DNA from: Pseudomonadota bacterium
Lineage (GTDB): Bacteria > Pseudomonadota > Alphaproteobacteria > Micavibrionales > Micavibrionaceae
Assembly: GCA_016198545.1 (NCBI GenBank)
Contig: JACQIJ010000060.1
Span: 1-33,506, forward strand
Reading direction: 5' to 3'
DNA length: 33,506 bases
How positions within the stretch are numbered: position 1 is the stretch's first letter; the number at the start of each line of letters is the position of its first letter. The notes under the pieces are model-generated. The model searched no databases and was not told the DNA's origin. It worked only from the letters and a program-made list of their open reading frames with translations. Of this stretch, positions 21,461 through 28,922 are shown piece after piece. Both the position numbers and the translations under genes were made by a program.

Positions 21461-22803
21461 ACCGGCAATTCTATGACAACGCGCAGGCCGCCGCGCGGGC
21501 TGCGTGCCAGGCCGATCCGCCCGCCGTGGCCGTGAACAATATCCTGCGCGATCGGCAGACCCAGCCCCACGCCGCCGGTCGCCGGGTTGCGTGACGGTTC
21601 CCCTCGCACGAAAGGCTTGAAGACTTCCTCATATTGATCCTCAGGGATGCCGGGTCCGTCATCGTCGATGGCAATGGCAATTCCGCTTTCCGTCCGCCGC
21701 GCATTGATCCATGCATGCCGGGCGTATTTGCGCGCATTGCCTGTAATATTCACCAGGCAGCGCTCGAACGCCACGGGCCGCAACTGGATGGATAAATCTC
21801 CCTCAACGGTCAGCTCAACATCCATTCCCTGCCGCCGGGATTTCAGCGCAATATCTTCCATCATCTCGCGCAGATCGGTGCGCACAGCCTGTTCGCCGCC
21901 CTGCCCGCGCGCGAAATCGAGATAGGCATCTATCATACGCTCCATGTCGGCAATGTCCGATTTCAGCGCATCGATATCCGGGCTGTCGCCCATCATGGAC
22001 GCCTGCAGCTTCATACGCGTCAGCGGCGTACGCAAATCGTGGGAGACGCCGGCAAGCATCGCCGTGCGCTGCTGCATCTGGCGGCGGATACGCTCGCGCA
22101 TCTCGAGGAAAGAACGCGCAGCCTGGCGCACCTCCCATGCGCCTTCGGGCTTGAAGGTTGCCGGCACGTCCATTCCGCGCCCGAAGCGGTCGGCGGCGAC
22201 TGCAAGCCGCCGTATCGGCCTTATCTGATTGCGCATGAACAGGATGGCAATCGCCAAAAGAACGATGGATATGCCTATCATCCACAAAAGGAAAATATAG
22301 CCTGAAGAAGAGTACATGCGCCTCTGCGGCATGGAAACATGCAATACGCCGTCTTCAAGCTGTACCGACACCTCCACCCATTTCTCCTGCATGTCGGCAT
22401 GGATTTCGTAAGGGCGGCGCAACTGGGAATCGAGAGCGCGCGCCAAACCTTCGGCCACCCCGGACTTCAGTTTATTGGCGCCGCCCTCCCTGACTCTATC
22501 CTCCAGCAGCTTGCCTTTTTCAAAACTAATTAGAAGGTCAAGCCGGCGGGCGGCATAGCCCGAAACAAGTTTTAGCTCTTTCTCATCGGCATCCCCCTGC
22601 TCTATCTGATCGGCGATGACAGCAATCTCCCCCGCAGCGGCGAAGGAAAGGCGGCTTGTCATCTTGTCCCAGTGCCGGTCGAAGAAGATATAGGTAGAAG
22701 TGACCTGTATAAGCAAAACCGGCGTGATAAGGATCATCAGGGAGCGGCCAAGAAGCGTCCGCGGCATGACTTTTTTCAGCGAAAATCCCATACCGCGCCT
22801 CAA
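21457..22803 (-). CDS. EnvZ-like sensor histidine kinase
   Basis: Inner-membrane sensor kinase of 448 residues. Transmembrane helices lie at about 20-41 and 168-190 with a periplasmic region of about 125 residues between them. These are followed by HAMP (about 190-242), HisKA with H255 in 'AGVSHDLRTPLTRMKL', and HATPase with the N box 'NITGNARKYA' and G boxes 'DDGPGIP' and 'GVGLGLPIA'. This is the EnvZ/RstB-type layout. The start codon overlaps the stop of the response regulator gene by four bases, so the two are a cognate pair. The stimulus cannot be told from the sequence. In other alphaproteobacteria the similar pair is called PetP/PetR, but a function should not be transferred on that basis. 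Confidence 0.92.
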   Translation of the reverse strand: MRRGMGFSLKKVMPRTLLGRSLMILITPVLLIQVTSTYIFFDRHWDKMTSRLSFAAAGEIAVIADQIEQGDADEKELKLVSGYAARRLDLLISFEKGKLLEDRVREGGANKLKSGVAEGLARALDSQLRRPYEIHADMQEKWVEVSVQLEDGVLHVSMPQRRMYSSSGYIFLLWMIGISIVLLAIAILFMRNQIRPIRRLAVAADRFGRGMDVPATFKPEGAWEVRQAARSFLEMRERIRRQMQQRTAMLAGVSHDLRTPLTRMKLQASMMGDSPDIDALKSDIADMERMIDAYLDFARGQGGEQAVRTDLREMMEDIALKSRRQGMDVELTVEGDLSIQLRPVAFERCLVNITGNARKYARHAWINARRTESGIAIAIDDDGPGIPEDQYEEVFKPFVRGEPSRNPATGGVGLGLPIAQDIVHGHGGRIGLARSPRGGLRVVIELPV

Positions 22804-23525
22804 ACGCTTTCCACGACAAGGCGGTAGCCCTTGCCGCGCACGGTCTGAAGCCAGCGCGGCTCCCGCGGATTGTCCTCGACCTTACGGCGAAGACGGACAA
22901 CCTGCACATCGATGGTACGCGCGCCAACATCCTCCATTCCGCACAAAACAGCCAGCTTTTCGCGGGTCACTATCCGCCCCGGGCAACTGCCCAGCGCGCG
23001 CAGGAGATTGGCCTCTACCGTCGTCAGGCGCAGGATTTTCCCGCCACGGTCCCGCAACTCATTCAATCCGGGATCGAACAACCAGCCGCCAAACCGGAAC
23101 GGGAGCATCTCTTCCTCGACAACGGGCGGCGGACGCCGTTTCATAATGGAGTGAATCCGCAAGACCAGTTCGCGCGGCTCAAACGGCTTCGGCAGATAGT
23201 CATCAGCCCCCGTTTCAAGGCCGCTTACCCGATCTTCCGCTTCGCCCAGCGCGGTCAGCAACAGCACGGGTACATCGTTCCCTGCCTTGCGAATGGATTT
23301 TGTAAAATCAAGACCGTTTTCTCCTGGCATCATGATATCGACGACCAGCGCATCAAAGGCCAGGCGTTTCATAATTTCCCGCGCGTTTCCGGCATCGGCG
23401 GCCTCGCAGGCGACCATGCCGTTTTCGCCCAGAAAACGGGTCACCAGCGCACGTATCCGATCATCATCGTCGATGACAAGGATATGCGGCGCGCCGGTCA
23501 GATTTCTGTTTTCAAGAGCCTTCAT
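22800..23525 (-). CDS. OmpR-family response regulator
   Basis: A 241-residue two-component regulator and partner of the EnvZ-like kinase that follows it. The receiver domain (about 14-128) has the acidic pocket 'VIDDDD' (18-23), phospho-acceptor D63 in 'VVDIMMPGENG', T91 in 'LLLTALGE', and K113 in 'YLPKPFEP'. The C-terminal winged helix (about 145-240) has the typical 'LTTVEANLLRALGSCPGRIVTRE' split across its recognition region and ends 'VRGKGYRLVVES'. It should bind DNA and act as transcriptional activator or repressor. The gap to the divergent ilvE gene is only 49 bases, so the two promoters must be close and the regulator might affect ilvE. Confidence 0.94.
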   Translation of the reverse strand: MKALENRNLTGAPHILVIDDDDRIRALVTRFLGENGMVACEAADAGNAREIMKRLAFDALVVDIMMPGENGLDFTKSIRKAGNDVPVLLLTALGEAEDRVSGLETGADDYLPKPFEPRELVLRIHSIMKRRPPPVVEEEMLPFRFGGWLFDPGLNELRDRGGKILRLTTVEANLLRALGSCPGRIVTREKLAVLCGMEDVGARTIDVQVVRLRRKVEDNPREPRWLQTVRGKGYRLVVESV

Positions 23526-23574
23526 TTCTGCTTTTATTCATACGACTTTATCATTGCAATAAAAAGAGGTTTTC

Positions 23575-24486
23575 ATGGCTGCGCCCACCCCCCTTATCCC
23601 GTTTGACGACCGCGACGGATACATCTGGCTGGACGGTAAAATGCTGCCCTGGCGCGATGCGAAGCTGCACGTTCTGTCGCACGGGCTGCACTATGGGGGA
23701 AGCGTCTTCGAGGGCGAACGATCCTACGGCGGCAACATCTTCAAACTGCGCGAACACTCGGAAAGGTTTATACGCTCCGGCGACCTGATAGATATGAAAA
23801 TACAAATGAGCGTAAAGGAGATCGAAAACGCCTCACGCGAGGTGCTGGAAGCGAACGAAATCATAGACGGGTATATTCGCCCGATCGCATGGCGCGGCAC
23901 GGAACAGCTCGCCATTTCCGGTCAGCAATGCAAGGTTCATGTCGCCTTCGCCTGCTGGCCGTGGCCAAAATACTTCTTCCCCAAGGGTGGCGAAGGGAAA
24001 GGCATCGCGCTAAAAACATCGAAATGGGTACGGCCCGATCCGCGCTCCATGCCGGTGCAGAGCAAAGCCGCCGGGATCTATATGGTCGGCACGATGGCCA
24101 AGCACGCGGCAGAGCGCGACGGATACGACGACGTGCTGATGCACGATTATAAGGGACGCGTCGCCGAATCATCGGGCTCCAATCTTTTTATCGTAAAAAA
24201 TGGCGCGATGAAGACGCCCGTGCCCGAATGCTTTCTGAACGGCATCACGCGGCAGACGATCATGCAGATGGCAAAGGACATGAAAATCCCGCTTGAGGAA
24301 GGCACAATCATGCCGGAAGACCTGAAAAGCGTTGATGAAATCTTTGTTACCGGAACAGCCGCGGAAGTCACGCCGGTTGGAAAAATAGACGACCGCGAAT
24401 ACGAAACCGGCCCCGTGACCAAACGCCTGATGGAAGCGTATTCGGATCTCGTCCGCGGCAAGGGCGCGAGCACGGCCGCGGCGTAA
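23575..24486 (+). CDS. ilvE: Branched-chain amino acid aminotransferase
   Basis: PLP-dependent class IV aminotransferase for the last step of valine, leucine and isoleucine synthesis and the first step of their breakdown. The 303-residue protein shows 'HYGGSVFEGERSY' (39-51), R65 in 'SERFIRSG', the Schiff-base lysine K164 in 'VQSKAAGIY', 'GRVAESSGSNLF' and 'FLNGITRQTIM', then 'VTGTAAEVTPV'. D-amino acid transaminase or aminodeoxychorismate lyase, which share the fold, are less likely because of the length and the 'FEG' and 'GTAAEVTPV' blocks. AGAGG lies shortly before the ATG. It could supply the step before the isovaleryl-CoA dehydrogenase encoded elsewhere in the window. Confidence 0.92.
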   Translation: MAAPTPLIPFDDRDGYIWLDGKMLPWRDAKLHVLSHGLHYGGSVFEGERSYGGNIFKLREHSERFIRSGDLIDMKIQMSVKEIENASREVLEANEIIDGYIRPIAWRGTEQLAISGQQCKVHVAFACWPWPKYFFPKGGEGKGIALKTSKWVRPDPRSMPVQSKAAGIYMVGTMAKHAAERDGYDDVLMHDYKGRVAESSGSNLFIVKNGAMKTPVPECFLNGITRQTIMQMAKDMKIPLEEGTIMPEDLKSVDEIFVTGTAAEVTPVGKIDDREYETGPVTKRLMEAYSDLVRGKGASTAAA

Positions 24487-24532
24487 TTTATCCGGATTGC
24501 TCCGCCGATTCACTTCTCACAGTGACGGGAAG

Positions 24533-24598
24533 AAAAAACCACAGATAGACGCAGATGAGTACGGATAAGCCGTTTATCTGTGTTCATCCGTGGTTTTT
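24533..24598. repeat. Imperfect inverted repeat of 'ACCACAGAT' type, possible bidirectional terminator
   Basis: The left arm (24533-24558, beginning AAAAAACCACAGATAGACGC) and the right arm (24573-24598, ending TTCATCCGTGGTTTTT) are reverse complements over about 26 bases with about five mismatches. The stem is flanked by an A run on the left and a T run on the right. It lies between the convergent ilvE and msrA genes, where such a structure can end transcription from both sides. The 'CACAGATgaACACAGAT' wording resembles an intergenic repeat seen in many unrelated bacterial genomes. Confidence 0.7.
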
Positions 24599-24612
24599 AA
24601 TCGTTTATGTTT

Positions 24613-24645
24613 TTAACGCGGAGAAGCGGAGTGATAGAGAAATAT
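24613..24645. repeat. 'ACGCGGAGAAGCGGAG' segment next to the inverted repeat
   Basis: Just right of the inverted repeat is an ACGCGGAG-AAGCGGAG tandem pattern. In genomes that carry the 'CACAGATGAACACAGAT' element, an adjoining 'ACGCGGAGACGCGGAG' part is, from memory, often found with it, so this is probably the second half of the same composite element. Confidence 0.4.
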
Positions 24646-24656
24646 GGATTTTTCTT

Positions 24657-25259
24657 TTATTCTTCCCCGCCCGCCTCATCGCCCCAGACGGCTTTTAAAC
24701 GGCCGTCGCGCCCGCACCCGCCGCGGTAATATTTATACTTCCACGGATTTTTGATGTAATAATCCTGGTGGTATTCTTCCGCCGGCCAGAATTTCGCGGC
24801 GGGCAGGATTTTCGTCACTGTTTCTTTTCCAAGCCGCGATTCAATTGCCGCCTTCGACTCTGCGGCAAAACGCTTTTCTTCATCATCCGCGGCAAAAATT
24901 GCGGACGCATATTGATTTCCCTTATCGCAAAACTGCCCTTCGGCATCGAACGGGTCGATGTTGCGCCAAAAAACCTCCAGCAACCGGGCATAGGATATCT
25001 TCGACGAGTCGTACGTTACCTGCACGACTTCCTTGTGCCCCGTGCCACCATCGGACACTTCTTTATAAGTGGGATTTTCCACCCCGCCGCCCGCATAGCC
25101 GGACTGCACATCCGTCACGCCGTCAAGCCGGTCGAACGGATACTCCATGCACCAGAAACAGCCACCGGCGAAAATTGCGGTTTTTAAAGCCGGGCTTTCG
25201 GCGCGCGCTGCCGGCGACAACAGAAAAACCGCCGCCAGAAACATCATGATCAAACGCAT
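24657..25259 (-). CDS. msrA: Exported peptide methionine sulfoxide reductase A
   Basis: Reduces the S-form of methionine sulfoxide in oxidised proteins. The active site 'GGCFWCMEYPFD' is present, with the catalytic cysteine at about residue 34, followed by 'SGYAGGGVENPTYKEV', 'GHKEVVQVTYD', 'FWRNIDP' and 'QYASAIF'. 'AEEYHQDYY' comes before a likely resolving cysteine in 'RGGCGR'. Unlike most MsrA proteins it begins with a signal peptide (hydrophobic 'LIMMFLAAVFLLSPAARA', cleavage likely after 'ARA'), so it should act in the periplasm. AAAGGA is correctly spaced from the ATG at 25259; the ATG two codons earlier (25265) is too close to it. No MsrB domain is attached. Confidence 0.92.
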   Translation of the reverse strand: MRLIMMFLAAVFLLSPAARAESPALKTAIFAGGCFWCMEYPFDRLDGVTDVQSGYAGGGVENPTYKEVSDGGTGHKEVVQVTYDSSKISYARLLEVFWRNIDPFDAEGQFCDKGNQYASAIFAADDEEKRFAAESKAAIESRLGKETVTKILPAAKFWPAEEYHQDYYIKNPWKYKYYRGGCGRDGRLKAVWGDEAGGEE

Positions 25260-25305
25260 AAGCATGTCCTTTCATTGGAAGCATTCGCGCACAGTTCCCG
25301 GATGG

Positions 25306-25662
25306 TTACCATTTTTTGAATATGAAGAATGCGGCGGCGATGATAAGCCCAAAGCCGACCAGATGGTTCCAGCGCACCGGTTCATGCAGATACCAGACGG
25401 AAAACCCGACAAAAACGATCAGCGTTATGATTTCCTGGATGGTCTTGAGCTGCGCCGCGCTAAACACCGCATGACCGTAACGGTTCGCGGGAACCTGCAG
25501 ACAGTATTCAAAAAATGCGATGCCCCAGCTGATGAGAATGACGATCAGAAGAGGCGCGGCCTTGAATTTCAAATGGCCATACCACGCGAATGTCATGAAA
25601 ACATTCGAACAAACCAGAAGACCGATGGTCATCAGGGGAACAAAAAACGATGACGGCAGCAT
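25306..25662 (-). CDS. DUF486 small membrane protein
   Basis: A 118-residue inner-membrane protein with four predicted helices that matches DUF486, a small DMT-superfamily-like group of unknown transport activity. The conserved wording is 'LLVCSNVFMTFAWYGHLK', 'WGIAFFEYCLQVPANR' and 'QLKTIQEIITL'. The frame opens with GTG three codons before the ATG at 25662, but AGGGGG sits at the right distance for the ATG. It lies about 46 bases upstream of msrA on the same strand, so the two may be co-transcribed. It is divergent from the DUF2946-like gene, with an inverted repeat between them. Confidence 0.85.
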   Translation of the reverse strand: MLPSSFFVPLMTIGLLVCSNVFMTFAWYGHLKFKAAPLLIVILISWGIAFFEYCLQVPANRYGHAVFSAAQLKTIQEIITLIVFVGFSVWYLHEPVRWNHLVGFGLIIAAAFFIFKKW

Positions 25663-25687
25663 AAAAAACACCCCCTGGACTCAACGT

Positions 25688-25709
25688 GCGGCATTGTCCC
25701 GAATGCCGC
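25688..25709. promoter_or_regulatory. Perfect inverted repeat in the DUF486/DUF2946 divergent gap
   Basis: GCGGCATT (25688-25695) and AATGCCGC (25702-25709) are perfect 8-base arms with a 6-base spacer. A promoter-like pair for the plus-strand gene, TTGTCC (25694-25699) and TATAAA (25717-25722) with a 17-base spacer, overlaps it, so a protein binding here would cover the -35 region. A second palindrome, GAATCGATTC (25731-25740), lies just before the ribosome binding site. An operator is plausible; a hairpin in the DUF486 leader RNA is the alternative. Confidence 0.5.
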
Positions 25710-25748
25710 CTCTGGATATAAATACTACCAGAATCGATTCGGAGACAT

Positions 25749-26129
25749 ATGCCCGCTATCGTAACGAACAGATTTATTATTCATGCTTTCCTTATAGCCG
25801 CTCTGCTGACGGGCGCGATTTCCCCCGCCTGCAAATTTATCAGGGGGGAAGTAAAATCCGTTATCGAAATATGCACGCTCTACGGCCTGAAAAAAATAGA
25901 ATGGCGCGCCCCCGGCCCTGTCCCGCAAAAAGACGAACAGCATAAGGCCGCGAGTGACTGCGCTTTTTGTTTCGCCTTTGCCAAAATCAAATTCCTTGGC
26001 GCAAAGATTCCGGATGCCACAGCGCCCACGCACGATTACCGCGTTTCTGAACCGGCAGCACGTCCGGAAATCATAAAACTCTATGCTCTGCGGCCCCTGC
26101 CGCCGCGCGGGCCGCCGATCCTCTCCTGA
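25749..26129 (+). CDS. DUF2946-like exported protein
   Basis: A 126-residue protein with an N-terminal hydrophobic segment (about 9-24, 'FIIHAFLIAALLTGAI') and three cysteine-containing spots: 'SPACKF', 'EICTLYG' and 'CAFCFA'. It ends with 'LPPRGPPIL'. The order hydrophobic start, 'ICT..G', 'C.FC' and terminal 'RGPP' fits DUF2946, whose members are often near metal or TonB-related outer-membrane genes; their activity is not known. The CxxC pair could bind a metal or be redox active. A GGAGA ribosome binding site lies only three bases from the ATG, closer than usual. The barrel gene follows after 73 bases on the same strand. Confidence 0.65.
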   Translation: MPAIVTNRFIIHAFLIAALLTGAISPACKFIRGEVKSVIEICTLYGLKKIEWRAPGPVPQKDEQHKAASDCAFCFAFAKIKFLGAKIPDATAPTHDYRVSEPAARPEIIKLYALRPLPPRGPPILS

Positions 26130-26202
26130 TACGCATCTGAAATTTTTTGTTTCAACGGCGGCGCATGCGCGTCAGCCATCACGATCATCATGGAGAGACA
26201 CA

Positions 26203-27012
26203 ATGAAAAAAACTGTAATTTCGCTGGCCGCTATCGCAGCCCTTCTTCCCCTTCCGGCATCGGCGCACAAGGACGAAGCGTTGCATTTCAACCACCCCCT
26301 GACGGCTGAATCCCCGGAAACGGACACGAAACTGCGCGTGGATTACATCTGGCAGAACGCCCCCGGCCATCACGAGGACGACGGCAAGGTCAAGACCCAT
26401 ACGGCGCGGCTGACCGGCGAGTATGCCTTCAGCAGATCGGCGGGAATAGAGGTTTCCGTTCCTTATGTCTGGCGCAGCGAGGAAAGCGGCCCCGACGACA
26501 ATCACACCGGAAACATTCATGCCGCCGTCAAGTTTGTCAGTCATTCGCTGGCGAGCCGGGGCGTTCTGATAGGCGGCGGACTGGAAGTCGGTCTTCCTTC
26601 CGGCGACGAGGAAAAAGGCATAGGATCCGACCATGAAATGGAGGTCGCGCCTTTCCTGATTGGCGGATACAAAACCGGGCGGTTTCAGGCCGTCGCCGCG
26701 GCTGAACTCGGCTTTCCCGTCAACGAAAAAGACGACAACGCCGCGAACAATGAAATCGGCTGGAACATTGCGCTGGGCTGGAGCGCAACGGACGATTTAA
26801 ACCTTTTGCTGGAAGCCGGCGGAGAAAAAGTCAGCGGCGGGGAAGAAGACGGCCATAACGGCGCGAACCTGACCGCCGGCCTGACATGGACTCCGCCCGG
26901 ACACAAAAACCTGATGATCGGGGCCGGGGTCAGTTTTCCCGTTACGGAGGACAAGGAATTCTACGTGCAGCCGATGGTTTCTCTGTTTTACCACTTCCCT
27001 GTAAAACGATAA
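26203..27012 (+). CDS. Putative outer-membrane beta-barrel protein
   Basis: A 269-residue protein with a clear signal peptide ('KKTVISLAAIAALLPLPASA', cleavage before 'HKDEAL'). The mature part has many alternating hydrophobic segments with aromatic ends ('LRVDYIWQNA', 'SAGIEVSVPYVW', 'FQAVAAAELGFPV', 'YVQPMVSLFYHF'), the pattern of an outer-membrane barrel. It resembles the loosely defined 'transporter'/MetA-like outer-membrane group. The mature N-terminus and early loops are rich in His, Asp and Glu ('HKDEALHFNH', 'GHHEDDGK'), which may bind metal ions. GGAGAG precedes the ATG at 26203; the frame is open to 26083 but that part overlaps the previous gene. Role unknown; the location is well supported. 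Confidence 0.7.
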   Translation: MKKTVISLAAIAALLPLPASAHKDEALHFNHPLTAESPETDTKLRVDYIWQNAPGHHEDDGKVKTHTARLTGEYAFSRSAGIEVSVPYVWRSEESGPDDNHTGNIHAAVKFVSHSLASRGVLIGGGLEVGLPSGDEEKGIGSDHEMEVAPFLIGGYKTGRFQAVAAAELGFPVNEKDDNAANNEIGWNIALGWSATDDLNLLLEAGGEKVSGGEEDGHNGANLTAGLTWTPPGHKNLMIGAGVSFPVTEDKEFYVQPMVSLFYHFPVKR

Positions 27013-27082
27013 TCCGAAAAGACCACCACTCTGCCCGAAAAATTTGGAATCGCAGGGTGGCGGCATCCCGGACGCACATAAG

Positions 27083-27111
27083 TTGACAGAATTGCGGACG
27101 GCCTCTATGGT
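27083..27111 (+). promoter_or_regulatory. Candidate promoter for the secreted 145-residue protein
   Basis: A perfect TTGACA (27083-27088), a 17-base spacer and TATGGT (27106-27111) lie about 30 bases before the ATG at 27141. This suggests the gene has its own strong promoter, separate from the barrel gene. Confidence 0.6.
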
Positions 27112-27140
27112 ACGGGATACGGAAACAGGGGGAGAACGGC

Positions 27141-27578
27141 ATGTTTAAAAAAGCAGCAGAAAGAGGCCTTCTCGCAGCCGGACTGGCCATCGTGTTTACA
27201 GCGACAGCACATGCGGCGCCGGGCATGGAACTTCCGCCGCCCTTTACCTTTGATGGCGCAAACAGGACGTATTTCCTTACGAATTCAAACACGGTAGAGG
27301 AACTCGTTATCCCCGAAACGGAGCATGCGCCGATCAATCTGACACGGTACGATTTCTCAAAAGGCAATGTCGCCTATTTCAAGATCCATAATAACGGAAA
27401 TGAAGTCGATATGGTCCAGATCGCCTCCAAGGGCTTTAACGAAGTCGCTTCCGAATCCGTCCTTCACGCGCTGGTCATGGGCTGCAAAGCCGCGATGGAA
27501 AAAGGCGGAGGCGGCGACAATCCGCACAGGGAAATGTCTGAGAAGTACATTCAGACTCATTGCCAGGGCTTCCACTGA
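27141..27578 (+). CDS. Secreted protein of unknown function
   Basis: No family recognised. The 145-residue product has a standard signal peptide ('MFKKAAERGLLAAGLAIVFTATAHA', shown here to residue 20 as basic start plus hydrophobic core, with cleavage after 'AHA' at about 25). The mature protein of about 120 residues starts Pro-rich, and has two cysteines ('VMGCKA', 'THCQGFH') that could form a disulfide joining the two C-terminal helices. GGGGGAG precedes the ATG and a near-consensus promoter is upstream, so the gene is likely well expressed. It is probably periplasmic. The neighbours, a barrel protein and purB, do not point to a role. Confidence 0.68.
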   Translation: MFKKAAERGLLAAGLAIVFTATAHAAPGMELPPPFTFDGANRTYFLTNSNTVEELVIPETEHAPINLTRYDFSKGNVAYFKIHNNGNEVDMVQIASKGFNEVASESVLHALVMGCKAAMEKGGGGDNPHREMSEKYIQTHCQGFH

Positions 27579-27626
27579 GATCATTTGACCATTGATTTTC
27601 AGATGCAGGACTTTTAGGTTCTAGCG

Positions 27627-28922
27627 ATGATACCGCGCTATTCACGCCCCGAAATGACCGCTATATGGGAACCGGAAAACCGGTTCAAAATCTGGCTGGA
27701 AATCGAAACGCTGGCCGCCGAGAAAATGGCGGAGATGGGGACGATCCCGGAAGACGCGCCGAAGGCCTTACGCGCGCGCGGCGGGTTCGACATCGCCCGC
27801 ATCGACGAAATCGAGCGGGAAGTGAAGCACGACGTCATCGCTTTCCTGACCAGCGTCGCGGAGAAGGTTGGTCCGAAAGCGCGGTTCATGCATCAGGGCA
27901 TGACGTCGTCGGACGTTCTGGACACCGCCTTCGCCATGCAGCTGACGCAGGCGGCCGACCTTCTGATAAAGGGCATCGATACGCTGTGCGGCGCGCTTAA
28001 AAAACAGGCGCATGACCACAAGGACACGCTGTGCATCGGGCGCAGCCACGGCATCCACGCGGAGCCGACGACGTTCGGCCTTAAAATGGCCGGACATTAC
28101 GCCGCCTTCCACAGGGCGCGCAAAAGGCTGGAGGCCGCCCGCGCGGATATCGCCACCTGCAAAATCTCGGGCGCGGTCGGGACATATGCCACCGTCGACC
28201 CGTCCGTGGAGGAATATGTCGCGAAGAATCTGGACCTGACACCGGAGACGGCGGCGACGCAAATCATTCCCCGCGACCGGCACGCCATGTTCTTTGCCAC
28301 GCTGGGCGTCATCGCCGCATCCGTCGAAAACCTGGCCACGGAAATCCGCCACCTGCAGCGCACGGAAGTGCGGGAGGCGGAGGAACATTTCGGCAAGGGG
28401 CAAAAAGGATCGTCGGCCATGCCGCACAAGCGCAACCCCGTGCTGTCCGAAAACCTGACGGGCCTGTCGCGCATCGTGCGCGCCGCCGTAACGCCCGCGC
28501 TGGAAAATGTAACGCTGTGGCATGAGCGCGACATATCGCATTCGTCGGTGGAACGCGTGATGGCCCCCGACGCCTGCATCGCGCTGGACTTTGCCCTGAT
28601 GCGCATGGCCAGCGTCATCAACCATCTTCTGGTCTACCCGGATGCGATGAAAGAAAATCTCGAGCGCACCGGCGGCCTCGTCTTTTCCCAGCGGGTCATG
28701 CTGGCCCTGACTCAGACAGGCATCGCGCGCGAAACCGCCTACAAAATCGTCCAGAGCAACGCGATGGAAGTCTGGGAAAGCAACGGCAAAAAGCAATTCC
28801 TTGCCGTTCTCAAAAAGGATGGCGACGTGACGAAGGCACTAGGCAGGGCGCTGGATGAAATTTTCAACTACGACCATTATATCCGCCACGCCGACGCAAT
28901 ATTCGGCAGAGTATTCCGTTGA
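27627..28922 (+). CDS. purB: Adenylosuccinate lyase
   Basis: Catalyses two beta-eliminations in purine synthesis: SAICAR to AICAR plus fumarate, and adenylosuccinate to AMP plus fumarate. The 431-residue protein starts 'MIPRYSRPEMTAIWEPENRF', typical of PurB. It has 'HQGMTSSDVLDTA' (about 89-101), 'GRSHGIHAEPTTFG' and the fumarase-superfamily signature 'GSSAMPHKRNP' (261-271), which contains the catalytic serine. Its TGA overlaps the TTG start of the next gene, so the reductase-deaminase fusion is probably translated from the same message. Confidence 0.96.
   Translation: MIPRYSRPEMTAIWEPENRFKIWLEIETLAAEKMAEMGTIPEDAPKALRARGGFDIARIDEIEREVKHDVIAFLTSVAEKVGPKARFMHQGMTSSDVLDTAFAMQLTQAADLLIKGIDTLCGALKKQAHDHKDTLCIGRSHGIHAEPTTFGLKMAGHYAAFHRARKRLEAARADIATCKISGAVGTYATVDPSVEEYVAKNLDLTPETAATQIIPRDRHAMFFATLGVIAASVENLATEIRHLQRTEVREAEEHFGKGQKGSSAMPHKRNPVLSENLTGLSRIVRAAVTPALENVTLWHERDISHSSVERVMAPDACIALDFALMRMASVINHLLVYPDAMKENLERTGGLVFSQRVMLALTQTGIARETAYKIVQSNAMEVWESNGKKQFLAVLKKDGDVTKALGRALDEIFNYDHYIRHADAIFGRVFR

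Noticed and set aside
27023..27060. CCACC...CTGC / GCAG...GGTGG stem-loop after the barrel gene, considered as a terminator
   Set aside because: It has a three-base bulge, a long loop and no T run; a weak RNA structure at most.
27768..28796. Minus-strand open frame of 342 codons opposite purB
   Set aside because: Antisense to the PurB signature region; no recognisable protein pattern.
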